Shown: in pieces, positions 9,288 to 18,261 of the stretch | Numbering within the stretch: the stretch's first letter is position 1 | Layout: every line of letters starts with the position of its first letter | Assembly (NCBI GenBank): GCA_019918135.1 | Contig: WBZZ01006336.1 | Span: 25,001-89,000 of the forward strand | Source: Paulinella micropora | Taxonomy: Eukaryota; Cercozoa; Imbricatea; Euglyphida; Paulinellidae | Direction: 5' to 3' | Length of the DNA: 64,000 nt | The notes under the pieces: model-generated | Databases searched by the model: none | The model's input: only the letters and a program-made list of their open reading frames with translations | Told to the model about the DNA's origin: nothing | Translations under genes and position numbers: made by a program

Positions 9288-11297
9288 ATGGTTGTGAAGA
9301 AGTCAAAGAAGAAACTCAAACAACGACCGCCGAGGATATACAGAACCAAAGATGGCCGACCATATATTAAAGTGAAAGGCAAACGAGCATATCTCAACTT
9401 TGGCGAGAAAACGAATGACCTTTCAACACTTCAAATCGTTAAACTGTTTTTGAAATATATGAAAGGGGACAATAAAACGAAGAAAACACGAAAGACGAAA
9501 GAGCGAATAATCAAGTCCGAATTCAATCGCCTTGAACACGAGAACCGCAACCAGATACAAAACAACCTGCTGAAAAAATATGAACTAATACACGAGCAGG
9601 AGGAAAAGGAAAAGAAGTTAAGAGAACAGGCCGAAGATGAGAAGAAAAGAATGGAGAGGAAGGAGAATGCCGACATTAAAGAAAGACAAGAAGAATTAAT
9701 CAGGGAGGCGAACAGAGAGCAAAAACTTATAGAGGATGTAAAATTTGAACAAGATAGAAAAAACAATTTGATGCTATTACCACCTTTCCAACCTCAATAC
9801 ATACAAGCACCACCACAAGCACCACCACAAGCCCCACCACAAGCACCACAACTAGGACCACCACAAGCACCACCCCAAGCACCACAAGCACCACCACAAG
9901 CACCAGAAGAAAAGCAGATGCCATTGAAAACAAAAGAAGAGAAAAAGGCTGAAAAGGAATTAAAAGAAAAATACATTGAATTAATGAAGAAAGCGGGCTT
10001 TACAACTAAATTTATTAAAAGTTTGAGCAAAACAGAATTTATCAAACTTGGCACTGGAATAGGAAAAGCAATAGCCGATGCCCAATCAGCAGATGAGCAG
10101 AAAGAACTGGCGGAACAATACAAAAAAGAATTAGAACAAGAAAAAAAGCAAGCGGAGGCCAAAGCGAAACACTTTGAAATTAAAGACAAAGTATCATACA
10201 TATCCGCAGGTTTAAGAAATGATTACAAGTATCCAAAATTGGACATACCCAAAACTTTGGGCCCTGCTTTGGAAAAAGAAATGAAAGCTCGGGGCAAACC
10301 ACCGCCAAAAAAAGTTAAAGGAAAACACACGACTGCGGGTATGGCACAAGTTATAGTAGATGAAGGTATTGATTTAGGAATAGACCAGAATGAAATGAGA
10401 AAGAAACTCGCTGATTATTTGGGAATAAACCAAGCTGGTGCTGGGGCGAAAACGATGGAGGAATTAATCCACAAACTTTTAACGATAGCAAAAATTAAGA
10501 AATATTTGAAGAAGGGCAAATACAAGAAGAAAATGAAGAAGAAGGATTATGTAAGTAGCTTAGTATCTGAAATGAGAAGCGACCCAAACATTAAAAATCA
10601 AGTTTCAAATACTCTCGGTATTCAACCAACCGAGGAAGCAACCACAACCACCGAAACCATTGCCGACATATCACCAGCCCCAACACCAGACACCACACCT
10701 GAAACCAACACCGAACCCACACCCGACACAACACCCGAAATCACCACCGACACAACACCCGAAATCACCGCCGACACAACACCCGAAATCGTTGGAGGAG
10801 GCCCCTACCGAGGATTAATGACGGACGAAATAGACAACATTATGAAAAAGCACGATTGGTATTTGGAAACAGTAGCGAGCGATGAAATAAACAAACTGAA
10901 ACCAGAAAAAAGACAGAAGTATGGCTTTATAATGAACTTGGATAAGTCTAGCCAACCAGGCTCACATTGGATTGCTGTTTGGATTGATACCATTAAAGAC
11001 GACACTATTGAAATCTACGACCCTCTCGCACTGTATAAGCCGACTGAGCTATTTCTTCACCAAATGAAACAGCTTATTGAAAAGAGTAAGCCGAACACAT
11101 ATCTGCTTATGAAGGTTAATCAAGTCAAAAACCAAAGCGACACGAGCACAACCTGCGGATGGCATAGTATTAGGTTTTTACTTGAACGAGCGAAAGGGAA
11201 CCGCTTTAAATTTGCCAGCGGTTGGACAGACTTAAAAGAAAAAGAAGCCGATGAGTTGAAAGTCCAGAACGGCTACGGCTTTGACACTTTCATTTAA
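9288..11297 (+). CDS. PRO: Adenain-like cysteine protease fused to a long structural N-terminus
   Basis: The 669-residue protein ends in a cysteine protease of the Ulp1/adenain type with His560 (SHWIAVWI), Asp578 (EIYDPLA) and Cys623 (TTCGWHSIRF). Ahead of it lie a basic N-terminus with RIYRTKDGRPYIKV, a long charged coiled-coil region (about 60-165), a PPQA repeat (about 170-205), a Lys-rich middle and a second Thr/Pro repeat (TTPEI, about 460-505). Polinton proteases are usually only about 150-200 residues, so this looks like a precursor that could cut itself from a structural N-terminal part. The frame is intact. AT-rich DNA with TATA-like steps precedes the ATG. It should act in virion maturation. 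Confidence 0.85.
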   Translation: MVVKKSKKKLKQRPPRIYRTKDGRPYIKVKGKRAYLNFGEKTNDLSTLQIVKLFLKYMKGDNKTKKTRKTKERIIKSEFNRLEHENRNQIQNNLLKKYELIHEQEEKEKKLREQAEDEKKRMERKENADIKERQEELIREANREQKLIEDVKFEQDRKNNLMLLPPFQPQYIQAPPQAPPQAPPQAPQLGPPQAPPQAPQAPPQAPEEKQMPLKTKEEKKAEKELKEKYIELMKKAGFTTKFIKSLSKTEFIKLGTGIGKAIADAQSADEQKELAEQYKKELEQEKKQAEAKAKHFEIKDKVSYISAGLRNDYKYPKLDIPKTLGPALEKEMKARGKPPPKKVKGKHTTAGMAQVIVDEGIDLGIDQNEMRKKLADYLGINQAGAGAKTMEELIHKLLTIAKIKKYLKKGKYKKKMKKKDYVSSLVSEMRSDPNIKNQVSNTLGIQPTEEATTTTETIADISPAPTPDTTPETNTEPTPDTTPEITTDTTPEITADTTPEIVGGGPYRGLMTDEIDNIMKKHDWYLETVASDEINKLKPEKRQKYGFIMNLDKSSQPGSHWIAVWIDTIKDDTIEIYDPLALYKPTELFLHQMKQLIEKSKPNTYLLMKVNQVKNQSDTSTTCGWHSIRFLLERAKGNRFKFASGWTDLKEKEADELKVQNGYGFDTFI

Positions 11298-11371
11298 CCC
11301 CCTCCGTTGTGGTATGTAATTAAAACAAAAAATATATTTTCTAATATATACAGTATAGTTTTTTTGAGATT

Positions 11372-11402
11372 GTAAGTGGTTTTTTGAAAAAAAAGCACTT
11401 AC
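11372..11402 (+). promoter_or_regulatory. 5' hairpin upstream of the penton gene
   Basis: GTAAGTG (11372-11378) pairs with CACTTAC (11396-11402), with T and A tracts extending the stem; the ATG follows one base later. The element is preceded by TTTTTTGAGATT. Similar copies lie before the major capsid and the following gene. Confidence 0.7.
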
Positions 11403-11403
11403 T

Positions 11404-12214
11404 ATGGAATATAGGGGAGGCAGGAGCTCTAACATTTACTATGTCAATAGCAAAAATAGGATAAACGGCACGGATAGTGATTTCACACACTCCATTGATA
11501 TGAAATCGCTAGACAACCCGACACACTGTAAAATTCTTCATATCTATGTGCCGAAGTCGTATTACTCTGTGGCAAGTCCTTATAATACTTTTACTCTGAG
11601 CGAAGATGGATTTGAGGCTCTGATTACGATACCCGATGGCAACTACACGATGAACAACTTAAAAAATAAACTGGCTGAGGTGCTAACGGCAGACAGCCCA
11701 AACGACTACACATATACCGTTACGAGCAACAACACAAACACCGACCCAGAAGATGGTAAGCTATTATTTACCGTAGCGAATAACGGAGGCATCCAACCGC
11801 GGTTTATATTTGACACCGAAACACGCATTCACGAAGTAATGGGTTTTGACCGTGGCTCAACATATTTCTTCGCTAATAATACCATTAGGTCTCCAAATGT
11901 CATAATCTTGACAGGTGAAAAAACCTTGTATCTACAAAGCGACCTCGTTGGTGAAGGCGATAATCACGTATTACAGGAAATATACACAGCGAATGAAATC
12001 CCGTTCGGCTCTGTTATCTACGACGGCTCGGGTAGCGAATACGGCAAACGACTATCTACCAGTTCAATCAATGTATCGGTTTTACTTGACTGACGAAAAC
12101 GACCAACCAGTTAATCTCAACGGGTTAGGTATTGTAATGACATTGTTGATTTACCGTGAGACGAATTATTTTAATTTATTTACATCGTTCTTTAATTTGT
12201 TAAAAAGCCGATAA
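11404..12214 (+). pseudogene. Penton (single jelly-roll minor capsid), frameshifted near the C-terminus
   Basis: The first frame (11404-12093, 229 residues) begins SSNIYYVNSKNR and has strand-rich sequence typical of the small capsid protein that pairs with the major capsid in Polintons and virophages. After about 12060 the coding sequence moves into another frame, which reads MYRFYLTDENDQPVNLNG and runs to 12214. That tail resembles the conserved end of penton proteins, so I infer a one-base indel near 12060-12075. The gene has the hairpin-type leader and directly precedes the major capsid gene. Confidence 0.72.
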
Positions 12215-12286
12215 TTAATTTTAGAATTATTTATTTTTTTCTGCTGGGCAATATATAGCGACCTTTTGAAAATCGTTTTTGAGATT

Positions 12287-12315
12287 GTAAGTGGTTTTTG
12301 AAAAAAAGCACTTAC
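12287..12315 (+). promoter_or_regulatory. 5' hairpin upstream of the major capsid gene
   Basis: GTAAGTG (12287-12293) pairs with CACTTAC (12309-12315), six bases before the ATG at 12321. The position decides the start: an earlier in-frame ATG at 12291 would lie inside the hairpin. Confidence 0.7.
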
Positions 12316-12320
12316 ACAAA

Positions 12321-13847
12321 ATGCCCACACAACACGGAGGCGAACTAGATTTTAGCAGGACTGACTACATCAGTGCTTCTTATCGCTTGAATAAGCTTAC
12401 CCCTCGTGAGGGTTCTATTAATATCACTGTTTCTACCGCAGGAGGACAGGAAAGCAACTTTGACCTTATCAGCCGTCCTTTTAACTTGGCTCGCTCTGTT
12501 TTGAGTTTTAATTATGCCCCAGATGCGAAGGCGGCGAACTACAATAAATGCTTTATGGATTGCCTGGCCCTGATTAGACAAATTCAATTGATTACTAGGG
12601 GTGGTGTTTATCTGTGCGACATTAATGAAGTCGGCAATATCACTAAGATGATTTGGAAACCCGAAACCTCCATTGATGATTTACTAGCTTTGGAAAACCA
12701 CGACAATGGAAGTGGAGCAGGTTGTATGCTTCAAAAGTGTAATGCTACAACTACATTTCAACCCGCCAGTGATGATACAAGGTTGGCCGCCTTACAAACG
12801 GCATTGGCCGCTTCGGCAGTAGCAGGAAATGCGGCGGGACAAATTGATGCGGGAATTGATGTTGCTAAGGCTCAGGTTCAGGCCGCATTAAAGGCTTGGA
12901 TGGCACAACCCTCCACAAATGCCCGCCGACACGATGATGCCCTTATCGCGAATGAGACTGGCACGAGTAAGTTCGTTAATGTTGCTCTTAACGAGGCTAA
13001 GTATTTTTCAGCTGGAACTATTAACAATGCCAGCCCAAGTGTTAATGTTAAGATTAATCTTGGAATGCTTTACAATACTATTTTCGCTCTGGATAAAACT
13101 ATTATGTTTCCAGAAATTTTGACTTTGCGGATTGTTTGGCAACAGACACCCAAAATCTTTTATTACAACAATGATGCTCTTTCTACTGGTGGTGGCACTG
13201 TTGCGGTAGCTGATTCAAATATTACTATTACTAATCTCAGCCTGTTCTTAGCTGTTGAAACTAACCCAGATGTTGTTCAATCAATTCAACAGAAGATTAT
13301 GAGCCCCGAAGGTATGAGCTTCAACATTGATTATTCTTATTTGTATAAAAATACTGTCGGAGTGGCTTCAACTTCTCAAAATGTTATACTTAGATTTGAC
13401 AGAGGCCACGGACGGCGAATTAAGAAAATTTATCACTCTGTTTTCAACACAACCGAAAATAAGAACACTGCCTACGACAATAGCAACCTGCTCGGCTCAA
13501 AGGTCCAAACTTTTTATACTACACTAGACGGAGCACGACTTCAAGAATTCAATGTTGATTGTCAAACTGGAAAACTAGAAGACTATATGTATCTTAAACC
13601 GAAGTTGGAAGGCTCTTCTTTGATGAATAGCAATGTTTATCAATACAACTGGGTTTGGTGTGATAGTTTTGACAATACTCGCCCCCTGTGGAGCAAGGAC
13701 CAAAATGAAATCAGCGGATTATCCCTAGACACCGAGCGACGATGGGAGTTTATTGCTACCACTGCGAATATTGCTGCCAATCATTACACATTTGTCATCA
13801 CTCAGCAAGAAGTAAATGTCAGGAACGGAACCATTACTAGGACATAA
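12321..13847 (+). CDS. MCP: Major capsid protein (double jelly-roll type)
   Basis: The protein is about 508 residues from the ATG at 12321. It is beta-rich, with features seen in Polinton-like virus capsids: SRPFNLARSVLSFNY near residue 50, ITNLSLFLAVETNP and NIDYSYLYKNTVG in the second half, and a WVWCDSFDNTRPLW segment near the end. An Ala-rich insert (about 165-195) probably forms a surface loop. Size, position after the penton gene and the shared leader hairpin support the call; sequence identity within this family is usually low. The frame is intact. Confidence 0.78.
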   Translation: MPTQHGGELDFSRTDYISASYRLNKLTPREGSINITVSTAGGQESNFDLISRPFNLARSVLSFNYAPDAKAANYNKCFMDCLALIRQIQLITRGGVYLCDINEVGNITKMIWKPETSIDDLLALENHDNGSGAGCMLQKCNATTTFQPASDDTRLAALQTALAASAVAGNAAGQIDAGIDVAKAQVQAALKAWMAQPSTNARRHDDALIANETGTSKFVNVALNEAKYFSAGTINNASPSVNVKINLGMLYNTIFALDKTIMFPEILTLRIVWQQTPKIFYYNNDALSTGGGTVAVADSNITITNLSLFLAVETNPDVVQSIQQKIMSPEGMSFNIDYSYLYKNTVGVASTSQNVILRFDRGHGRRIKKIYHSVFNTTENKNTAYDNSNLLGSKVQTFYTTLDGARLQEFNVDCQTGKLEDYMYLKPKLEGSSLMNSNVYQYNWVWCDSFDNTRPLWSKDQNEISGLSLDTERRWEFIATTANIAANHYTFVITQQEVNVRNGTITRT

Positions 13848-13880
13848 ACCCCGCAAGTTAGGTAATAGGTTTTTGAGATC

Positions 13881-13909
13881 GTAAGTGGTTTTTGAAAAAA
13901 AGCACTTAC
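13881..13909 (+). promoter_or_regulatory. Third copy of the leader hairpin
   Basis: GTAAGTG (13881-13887) and CACTTAC (13903-13909) flank T and A tracts as in the two upstream copies. The next ATG is at 13991. Directly before that ATG a variant, TTTTTTGAGGTTGTAGCTCC followed by TACT, keeps a smaller GTAG/CTAC pairing. Confidence 0.65.
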
Positions 13910-13990
13910 AATTAATTTTGATAGTGAATTTATTTTTTTATACAATATAGAAACTCTAACAAAACATTTTTTGAGGTTGTAGCTCCTACT

Positions 13991-15241
13991 ATGTCTCACC
14001 AAAGAAATTTGATAGCACAAGACCCTGACGGAGACTTCATAAATGTCAAAGTCGGATATGACGGCAATGTTGAAACCAATAGTATGAAAACCGCTTTCGG
14101 CGAAGCATTGGTCGGTCAATTAACACCAGTATTACAAGAGATTTTCCCATACACTATCAATACACGAATATGGACAACAGCTCAAACTGATGCTACCATT
14201 TCATTTAATGCGAATATGGCCGAACTTAAAACAGATGTGAAGACGACCGCGAATGCTGTATTGACGAGTAAAAAAAGAATTAAATACAGAACAGGTATGG
14301 GAGTTCTAACACGATTTACTGCTTTATGGAATACTGATGAAACGAAAGACTACAATTCATATATTGGCTTAGGTGAAAGTGATTTTACTAATGGCTTCTA
14401 TTTTTACAAAATAAGAGCGACTGGTATGAATATCGCCAGTGTTAAAGGTGGGGTGCCGACACTTATCGCACAGGCGAACTGGGATGACCCTTGTGATGGA
14501 ACTAAAATTATGCCCGCCTTAGACTGGTCCAAAGGTAATGTATTCCAGATTAAATTTCAATATCTCGGCTTTGGTGCTATAAGGTTCTACATAGAAAATC
14601 CATCAAGTGGAGAATTTCAGCTGGTTCATACAATTAGGTATGCGAATGCGAATGTGGGTGTTAGTCTTTCAAATACAACCCTACCTTTTTCAGCTTGTAT
14701 TAGAAATTATGGAACTGGTAATGCTAATCAAACATTAAAAATAGCCAGTTGTAGTATGTTTATTGAGGGCACCAACACTATTAATTCAAGTATATCAAAC
14801 GAAGCGGAAGGTAGTGAGCCAGCGAGCACCACTGAAAGTCCAATTATTAGCATAAAAAATAAAACAACTTTTAATGGTGCGACCAATTATTCAATTGTTT
14901 ATCCATCTCTCGTGAGCATATCAAACGAAGACACCAAAGTTAATATAGTGCGAATTGTGAAAACGACTGGGGCACTTACGGCGGAGAACTTCGCTGATAT
15001 TGACACAAAAACTTCAATGGTATCAAAGGACACCGCCGCGACTGCCGTTGGTGGTGCCACTATATCGGATGTCATTCTAAAACTTTATGTTAATGCTACT
15101 TCAAGCCAGCTTATTGACCTGCGAACTTACGACATACAACTTTCTCCTGGTGAAAATCTAACATTTTTACAAAAGTCTGTATCCACTGTTAATAATGGAG
15201 GAAATGTGAGTGTTATCGTTAATTTCTTAGAAGACCAATAA
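13991..15241 (+). CDS. Putative virion structural protein
   Basis: The 416-residue protein has an N-terminal region NVKVGYDGNVETNS followed by QTDATISFNANMAEL, then a lectin-like beta domain (about 95-255) with QIKFQYLGFGAIRFYI, and a second beta-rich domain to the end. The pattern resembles proteins found near tail or capsid genes in several virus groups, but I cannot name a family. Position after the major capsid gene and the leader hairpin suggest a late structural protein, possibly a vertex or attachment factor. Confidence 0.6.
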   Translation: MSHQRNLIAQDPDGDFINVKVGYDGNVETNSMKTAFGEALVGQLTPVLQEIFPYTINTRIWTTAQTDATISFNANMAELKTDVKTTANAVLTSKKRIKYRTGMGVLTRFTALWNTDETKDYNSYIGLGESDFTNGFYFYKIRATGMNIASVKGGVPTLIAQANWDDPCDGTKIMPALDWSKGNVFQIKFQYLGFGAIRFYIENPSSGEFQLVHTIRYANANVGVSLSNTTLPFSACIRNYGTGNANQTLKIASCSMFIEGTNTINSSISNEAEGSEPASTTESPIISIKNKTTFNGATNYSIVYPSLVSISNEDTKVNIVRIVKTTGALTAENFADIDTKTSMVSKDTAATAVGGATISDVILKLYVNATSSQLIDLRTYDIQLSPGENLTFLQKSVSTVNNGGNVSVIVNFLEDQ

Positions 15242-15284
15242 TAATTATTTTTGTAATAATTTTTTCTAATATAATAATATAGTA

Positions 15285-15922
15285 ATGTATAGTCGTAAGT
15301 TGTATATTGTGGGTGGTAGGCGGTTTCTAACAAAAACATCTATCAAATCCTACATAAGAAGAATGATAAACAAATATAACGATGGTGAAGTGCTGAACCC
15401 AGAAGATAGCAATTTCGTGCTAGACCTAATAACCCATCACCCTTGTCTAAAAAATGGCATCATTGATGTTGAAAGTAATTTGACCACGGGGAGAAAACAC
15501 TTTCGTGTAGATGGTAAGCAGTTTTCGTGGAATTGCTGTGTTGACCTTATAGGCCTTAGCAAATTAAAAAAAATGGCGAGAGTGATAAAAGAAGCGAGCA
15601 GGAATACAATAAACCGCAAATACAAGAATATCTTGACATCGTGGCTATTGATGTATTCGTAGAACCCAGATACATATGCGAAATAAGTGGTGATATATAT
15701 GAGCGGGTTGATGTCCACGTAGACCACCACTTTGACATCATACAATTCAAAGACATCCTTCAACAATACCTTGAAGTAAATAGAGAATTAGAAGTTGAAG
15801 ACGGTTTATTGAAAGAACCGCATTTCACTAAATTTAGCGACTTTCACAAACAGAAAGCAATACTGCGAATTATAAAAAAAGAAATTAATATTAGAGGCAA
15901 AATGTATCTCATTCGTCAATGA
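15285..15922 (+). pseudogene. DUF3223 (DCL-like) plus HNH-like nuclease, frameshifted
   Basis: The first frame (15285-15662) has a DCL/DUF3223-like domain with LDLITHHPCLKNGII and KHFRVDGKQFSW. The second frame (to 15922) has CEISG followed by VDVHVDHHFDII and FHKQKAILR, an HNH-like pattern with paired histidines. The second frame is open upstream of its own ATG through SWLLM-encoding DNA, so one base is missing or extra near 15600-15640. The combination suggests a nuclease. It overlaps the minus-strand gene at its end by a few bases. Confidence 0.6.
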
Positions 15923-16194
15923 ATGTACTTTTTCAATTCGTCTTTATTTTGAACCCAAGGTTGACGAACTAACCATTCAATATATGGCTTGTCAATCTTT
16001 GCGATGTCTTCTATTTTTTTGCCTTTGTATTTCCCGAAATGAAATGTGTCTTTGGGTTGAGCATTTCTCATTTCTTCAATCGCTTTTATTTCGTCGTGGA
16101 TTACCTTTTGGACATCTTCCAACGAGAAGGATTTTTTTTCACCTTCAATGGAAAGTTGTTGGAACTTCTCACACAGTCTAGTGAGGGCGGACAT
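15916..16194 (-). CDS. Small protein with ExoX-like C-terminal motif
   Basis: The 92-residue protein has a helical N-terminus and the motif FHFGKYKGKKIEDI...YIEWLVRQ at about residues 50-78. This matches the small domain found at the C-terminus of exodeoxyribonuclease X-like and related DNA-processing proteins. There is no nuclease catalytic domain. It may be a DNA-end-binding accessory. It is transcribed toward the DUF3223/HNH gene and overlaps its 3' end. Confidence 0.6.
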   Translation of the reverse strand: MSALTRLCEKFQQLSIEGEKKSFSLEDVQKVIHDEIKAIEEMRNAQPKDTFHFGKYKGKKIEDIAKIDKPYIEWLVRQPWVQNKDELKKYIH

Positions 16195-16247
16195 AGTAGG
16201 GGGTATATAGTTGGTAGGAAAAAAAATTAAATAAATAATAATATAGA

Positions 16248-16937
16248 ATGACTGAGTGGATAATCTTTGTTAAGGCTTACTCAGCTAAACACGGTATAAC
16301 CTATGGTGAAGCATTGAAAAAGGCGGGCAAGGAATACAGAAAACAAAAGGGAGGCAATGCGGATTTATCGGAGGATGTCTATTCGCCCTCGTCTGAACGA
16401 AAAGGGGCTGACGGTTGGAAACCAGTAGCCAGTAAAGAAAAATCAACGGTGTATGAAAAAGATGGTAAAGCTATTGTCGCATTTAGAGGCTCAGTAGATA
16501 AGCAGGACTTACTCACAGATGTCGCATTAGTAAAGGGAGTATTAAAAAGAACTCCGAGATATAAAGAAGAGCAGAAGCTGGTTGACGAAGTGATAAAGAA
16601 ATATGGTAAGGATAATGTAGAGCTAACGGGTCATAGCCTTGGAGGAACGATTGCGAAAGACCTGAGCCGACAAACAGGTGTAAGGGCGACCACATACAAT
16701 AAAGGCAGTAGCACTAAGGACCTCATTGAAGGAGTAATTGACCGAGTGGCGGTGAAAATAAACCCAAAAGGTAAAAGGGCGAAGACGGCGAAGCTGACCA
16801 CGAACTACCGAACCAAATACGACCCCGTATCGTTAATGGGTGCTACGGCTGTAAATACCAAGTTAGTCAAACCAAAAAAAGGAATTCATACGATAAGAAG
16901 CTTCAAGGGCAAAGGAGCCAAAAAAATTTATTTATGA
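16248..16937 (+). CDS. Class 3-type lipase
   Basis: The 229-residue protein has the nucleophile elbow LTGHSLGG with Ser130; Asp192 (KYDPVS) and His214 (KGIHTI) complete a plausible triad. The N-terminus (WIIFVKAYSAKHGITYGEAL) is a separate helical module found in various virus proteins. Lipase_3 genes are known in Polinton-like viruses and virophages, where a role in membrane breach during entry or exit is suspected. No signal peptide is visible. The frame is intact and ends three bases before the convergent helicase stop. Confidence 0.85.
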   Translation: MTEWIIFVKAYSAKHGITYGEALKKAGKEYRKQKGGNADLSEDVYSPSSERKGADGWKPVASKEKSTVYEKDGKAIVAFRGSVDKQDLLTDVALVKGVLKRTPRYKEEQKLVDEVIKKYGKDNVELTGHSLGGTIAKDLSRQTGVRATTYNKGSSTKDLIEGVIDRVAVKINPKGKRAKTAKLTTNYRTKYDPVSLMGATAVNTKLVKPKKGIHTIRSFKGKGAKKIYL

Positions 16938-16940
16938 CTT

Positions 16941-18261
16941 TCATAACTCGTTTGATAGTCCAATATCGTTCAAGCAGGTGGCACGACTTAAAGCGACATA
17001 TAACAAATTCATTGACAGTAGGTCTAGATTTATCCACACTGGTGTTGTTCGGCCTTGTGAGCAGTGGATGGTGGACGAGAATGTCGGCTGGATGTCAGCA
17101 TACGGTTTCTTGTCTGGTATCGTTTTTTTTCTATCAAATTTCTGCTCAATATCGTCAATCGTAATGAATATATGTTCTTTGGTGTCCCTAGTAATAGTGT
17201 GAATATCACCGTTATGGACAACCTTCGTATTACAACGAAACACAACCTGATGACCTGTTTTAAGTTGTTTATTTTGTAGCATTTTGTTATTGTTTTCATT
17301 AACATTGTTGTTAGAGTGGTGTAATATTAACGGCGGGTTTTTGTCAGTCGGTTTAGGGTGTGGCTTAACTTGCTTATTGAGAGCATCTAATTCTTCAAGT
17401 GTTAGCATATCAGGTAGGCAGTCTTTTGCTTTATGTTGGCTAAGCTCATTACCATCTATTTTTGTAATAGTCTTCTACCTTATTTAAGATAGATTGTAGA
17501 ACTAGGTCTTTGGCTTGTCTGTAATTTGTATCAAGATTTATTTTTGTAAATAGCTTGAAAGTTTTTGACTTGTGGAATGGTTCGGATGTTGGGTCTGGGC
17601 AAGGAAGCTGAGCTAAGTGGCCAAACAGAATAATAGATACACCGCCAAATGGTCTGTTGATTTTGGTGTATTTTCTAAGCATATGGTCCAGGCTTTCTAA
17701 ATTTTTTGAAGTAAGCATAGAAACTTCATCAATGGTTATTCTGTGATTAATTGCTTCTTCGCCAACTGGTATCGGTAGCGGTAGTCTATGATATAGCATT
17801 GTCAGTATTTTTTGGAGTGTATATTCAGAATTAATAACTTGGCGGGCATTATGTGTCATAGAGGTTGATAAAGTCTTTTTGTCTTTGAAATGGGTGTTAG
17901 TGTATTTTGACGGCTGACCAGTTAGGTATTTAATCATTTCAGATTTGCCCGTTCCAGCTTTGCCGTGAATGAGCAATAATTCTTGTTCGGGTAAAGGTTT
18001 ATATTCGTCTTTGGTGCTATAATCTGGAAGCTCTGTATCTTCAAAGGCGGAGAACTCTGGATATTGTTTATGTGGTGTTTCCAAGAATTTTTGTAATGGT
18101 AGTGTGTCTTTGAAACCGCTATGTCGCTGGTATGTTATCCGTGGTTCGCCATTTACGTAGGAAACGAAGCAAGTCATATTCAATTGCGGTGCGATGAACT
18201 CATCCTGTTCTTTGACCTCGGGGCGAAATTCTTTTCCTGTTTTCATATATTCGCCTTCGTA
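16941..18261 (-). pseudogene. SF1 (Pif1-like) helicase part of the polymerase-helicase, frameshifted
   Basis: The part from 18246 to 17449 has Walker A (HGKAGTGKSEM), Walker B (ITIDEVSML), motif III (ILFGHLAQLP) and LDTNYRQ. The part from 17408 to 16941 has the later motifs TIHCSQGRT and LLYVALSRAT. Between them the frame changes at an A5 run near 17465; the intervening codons stay open, so a single extra A explains the break. Upstream, five codons link it in frame to the TAG that ends the polymerase, so polymerase and helicase were probably one protein. Pif1-like helicases occur in many Polinton-like viruses. Confidence 0.82.

Noticed and set aside
9727..10201. Hydrophobic or Cys/Gly-rich minus-strand frames
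   Set aside because: They are the reverse reading of the PPQA repeat and Lys-rich parts of the protease precursor.
11372..13909. GTAAGTG motifs as 5' splice sites
   Set aside because: Each is paired with CACTTAC to form a hairpin, lies just before an ATG, and has no matching acceptor; a leader hairpin explains them better.
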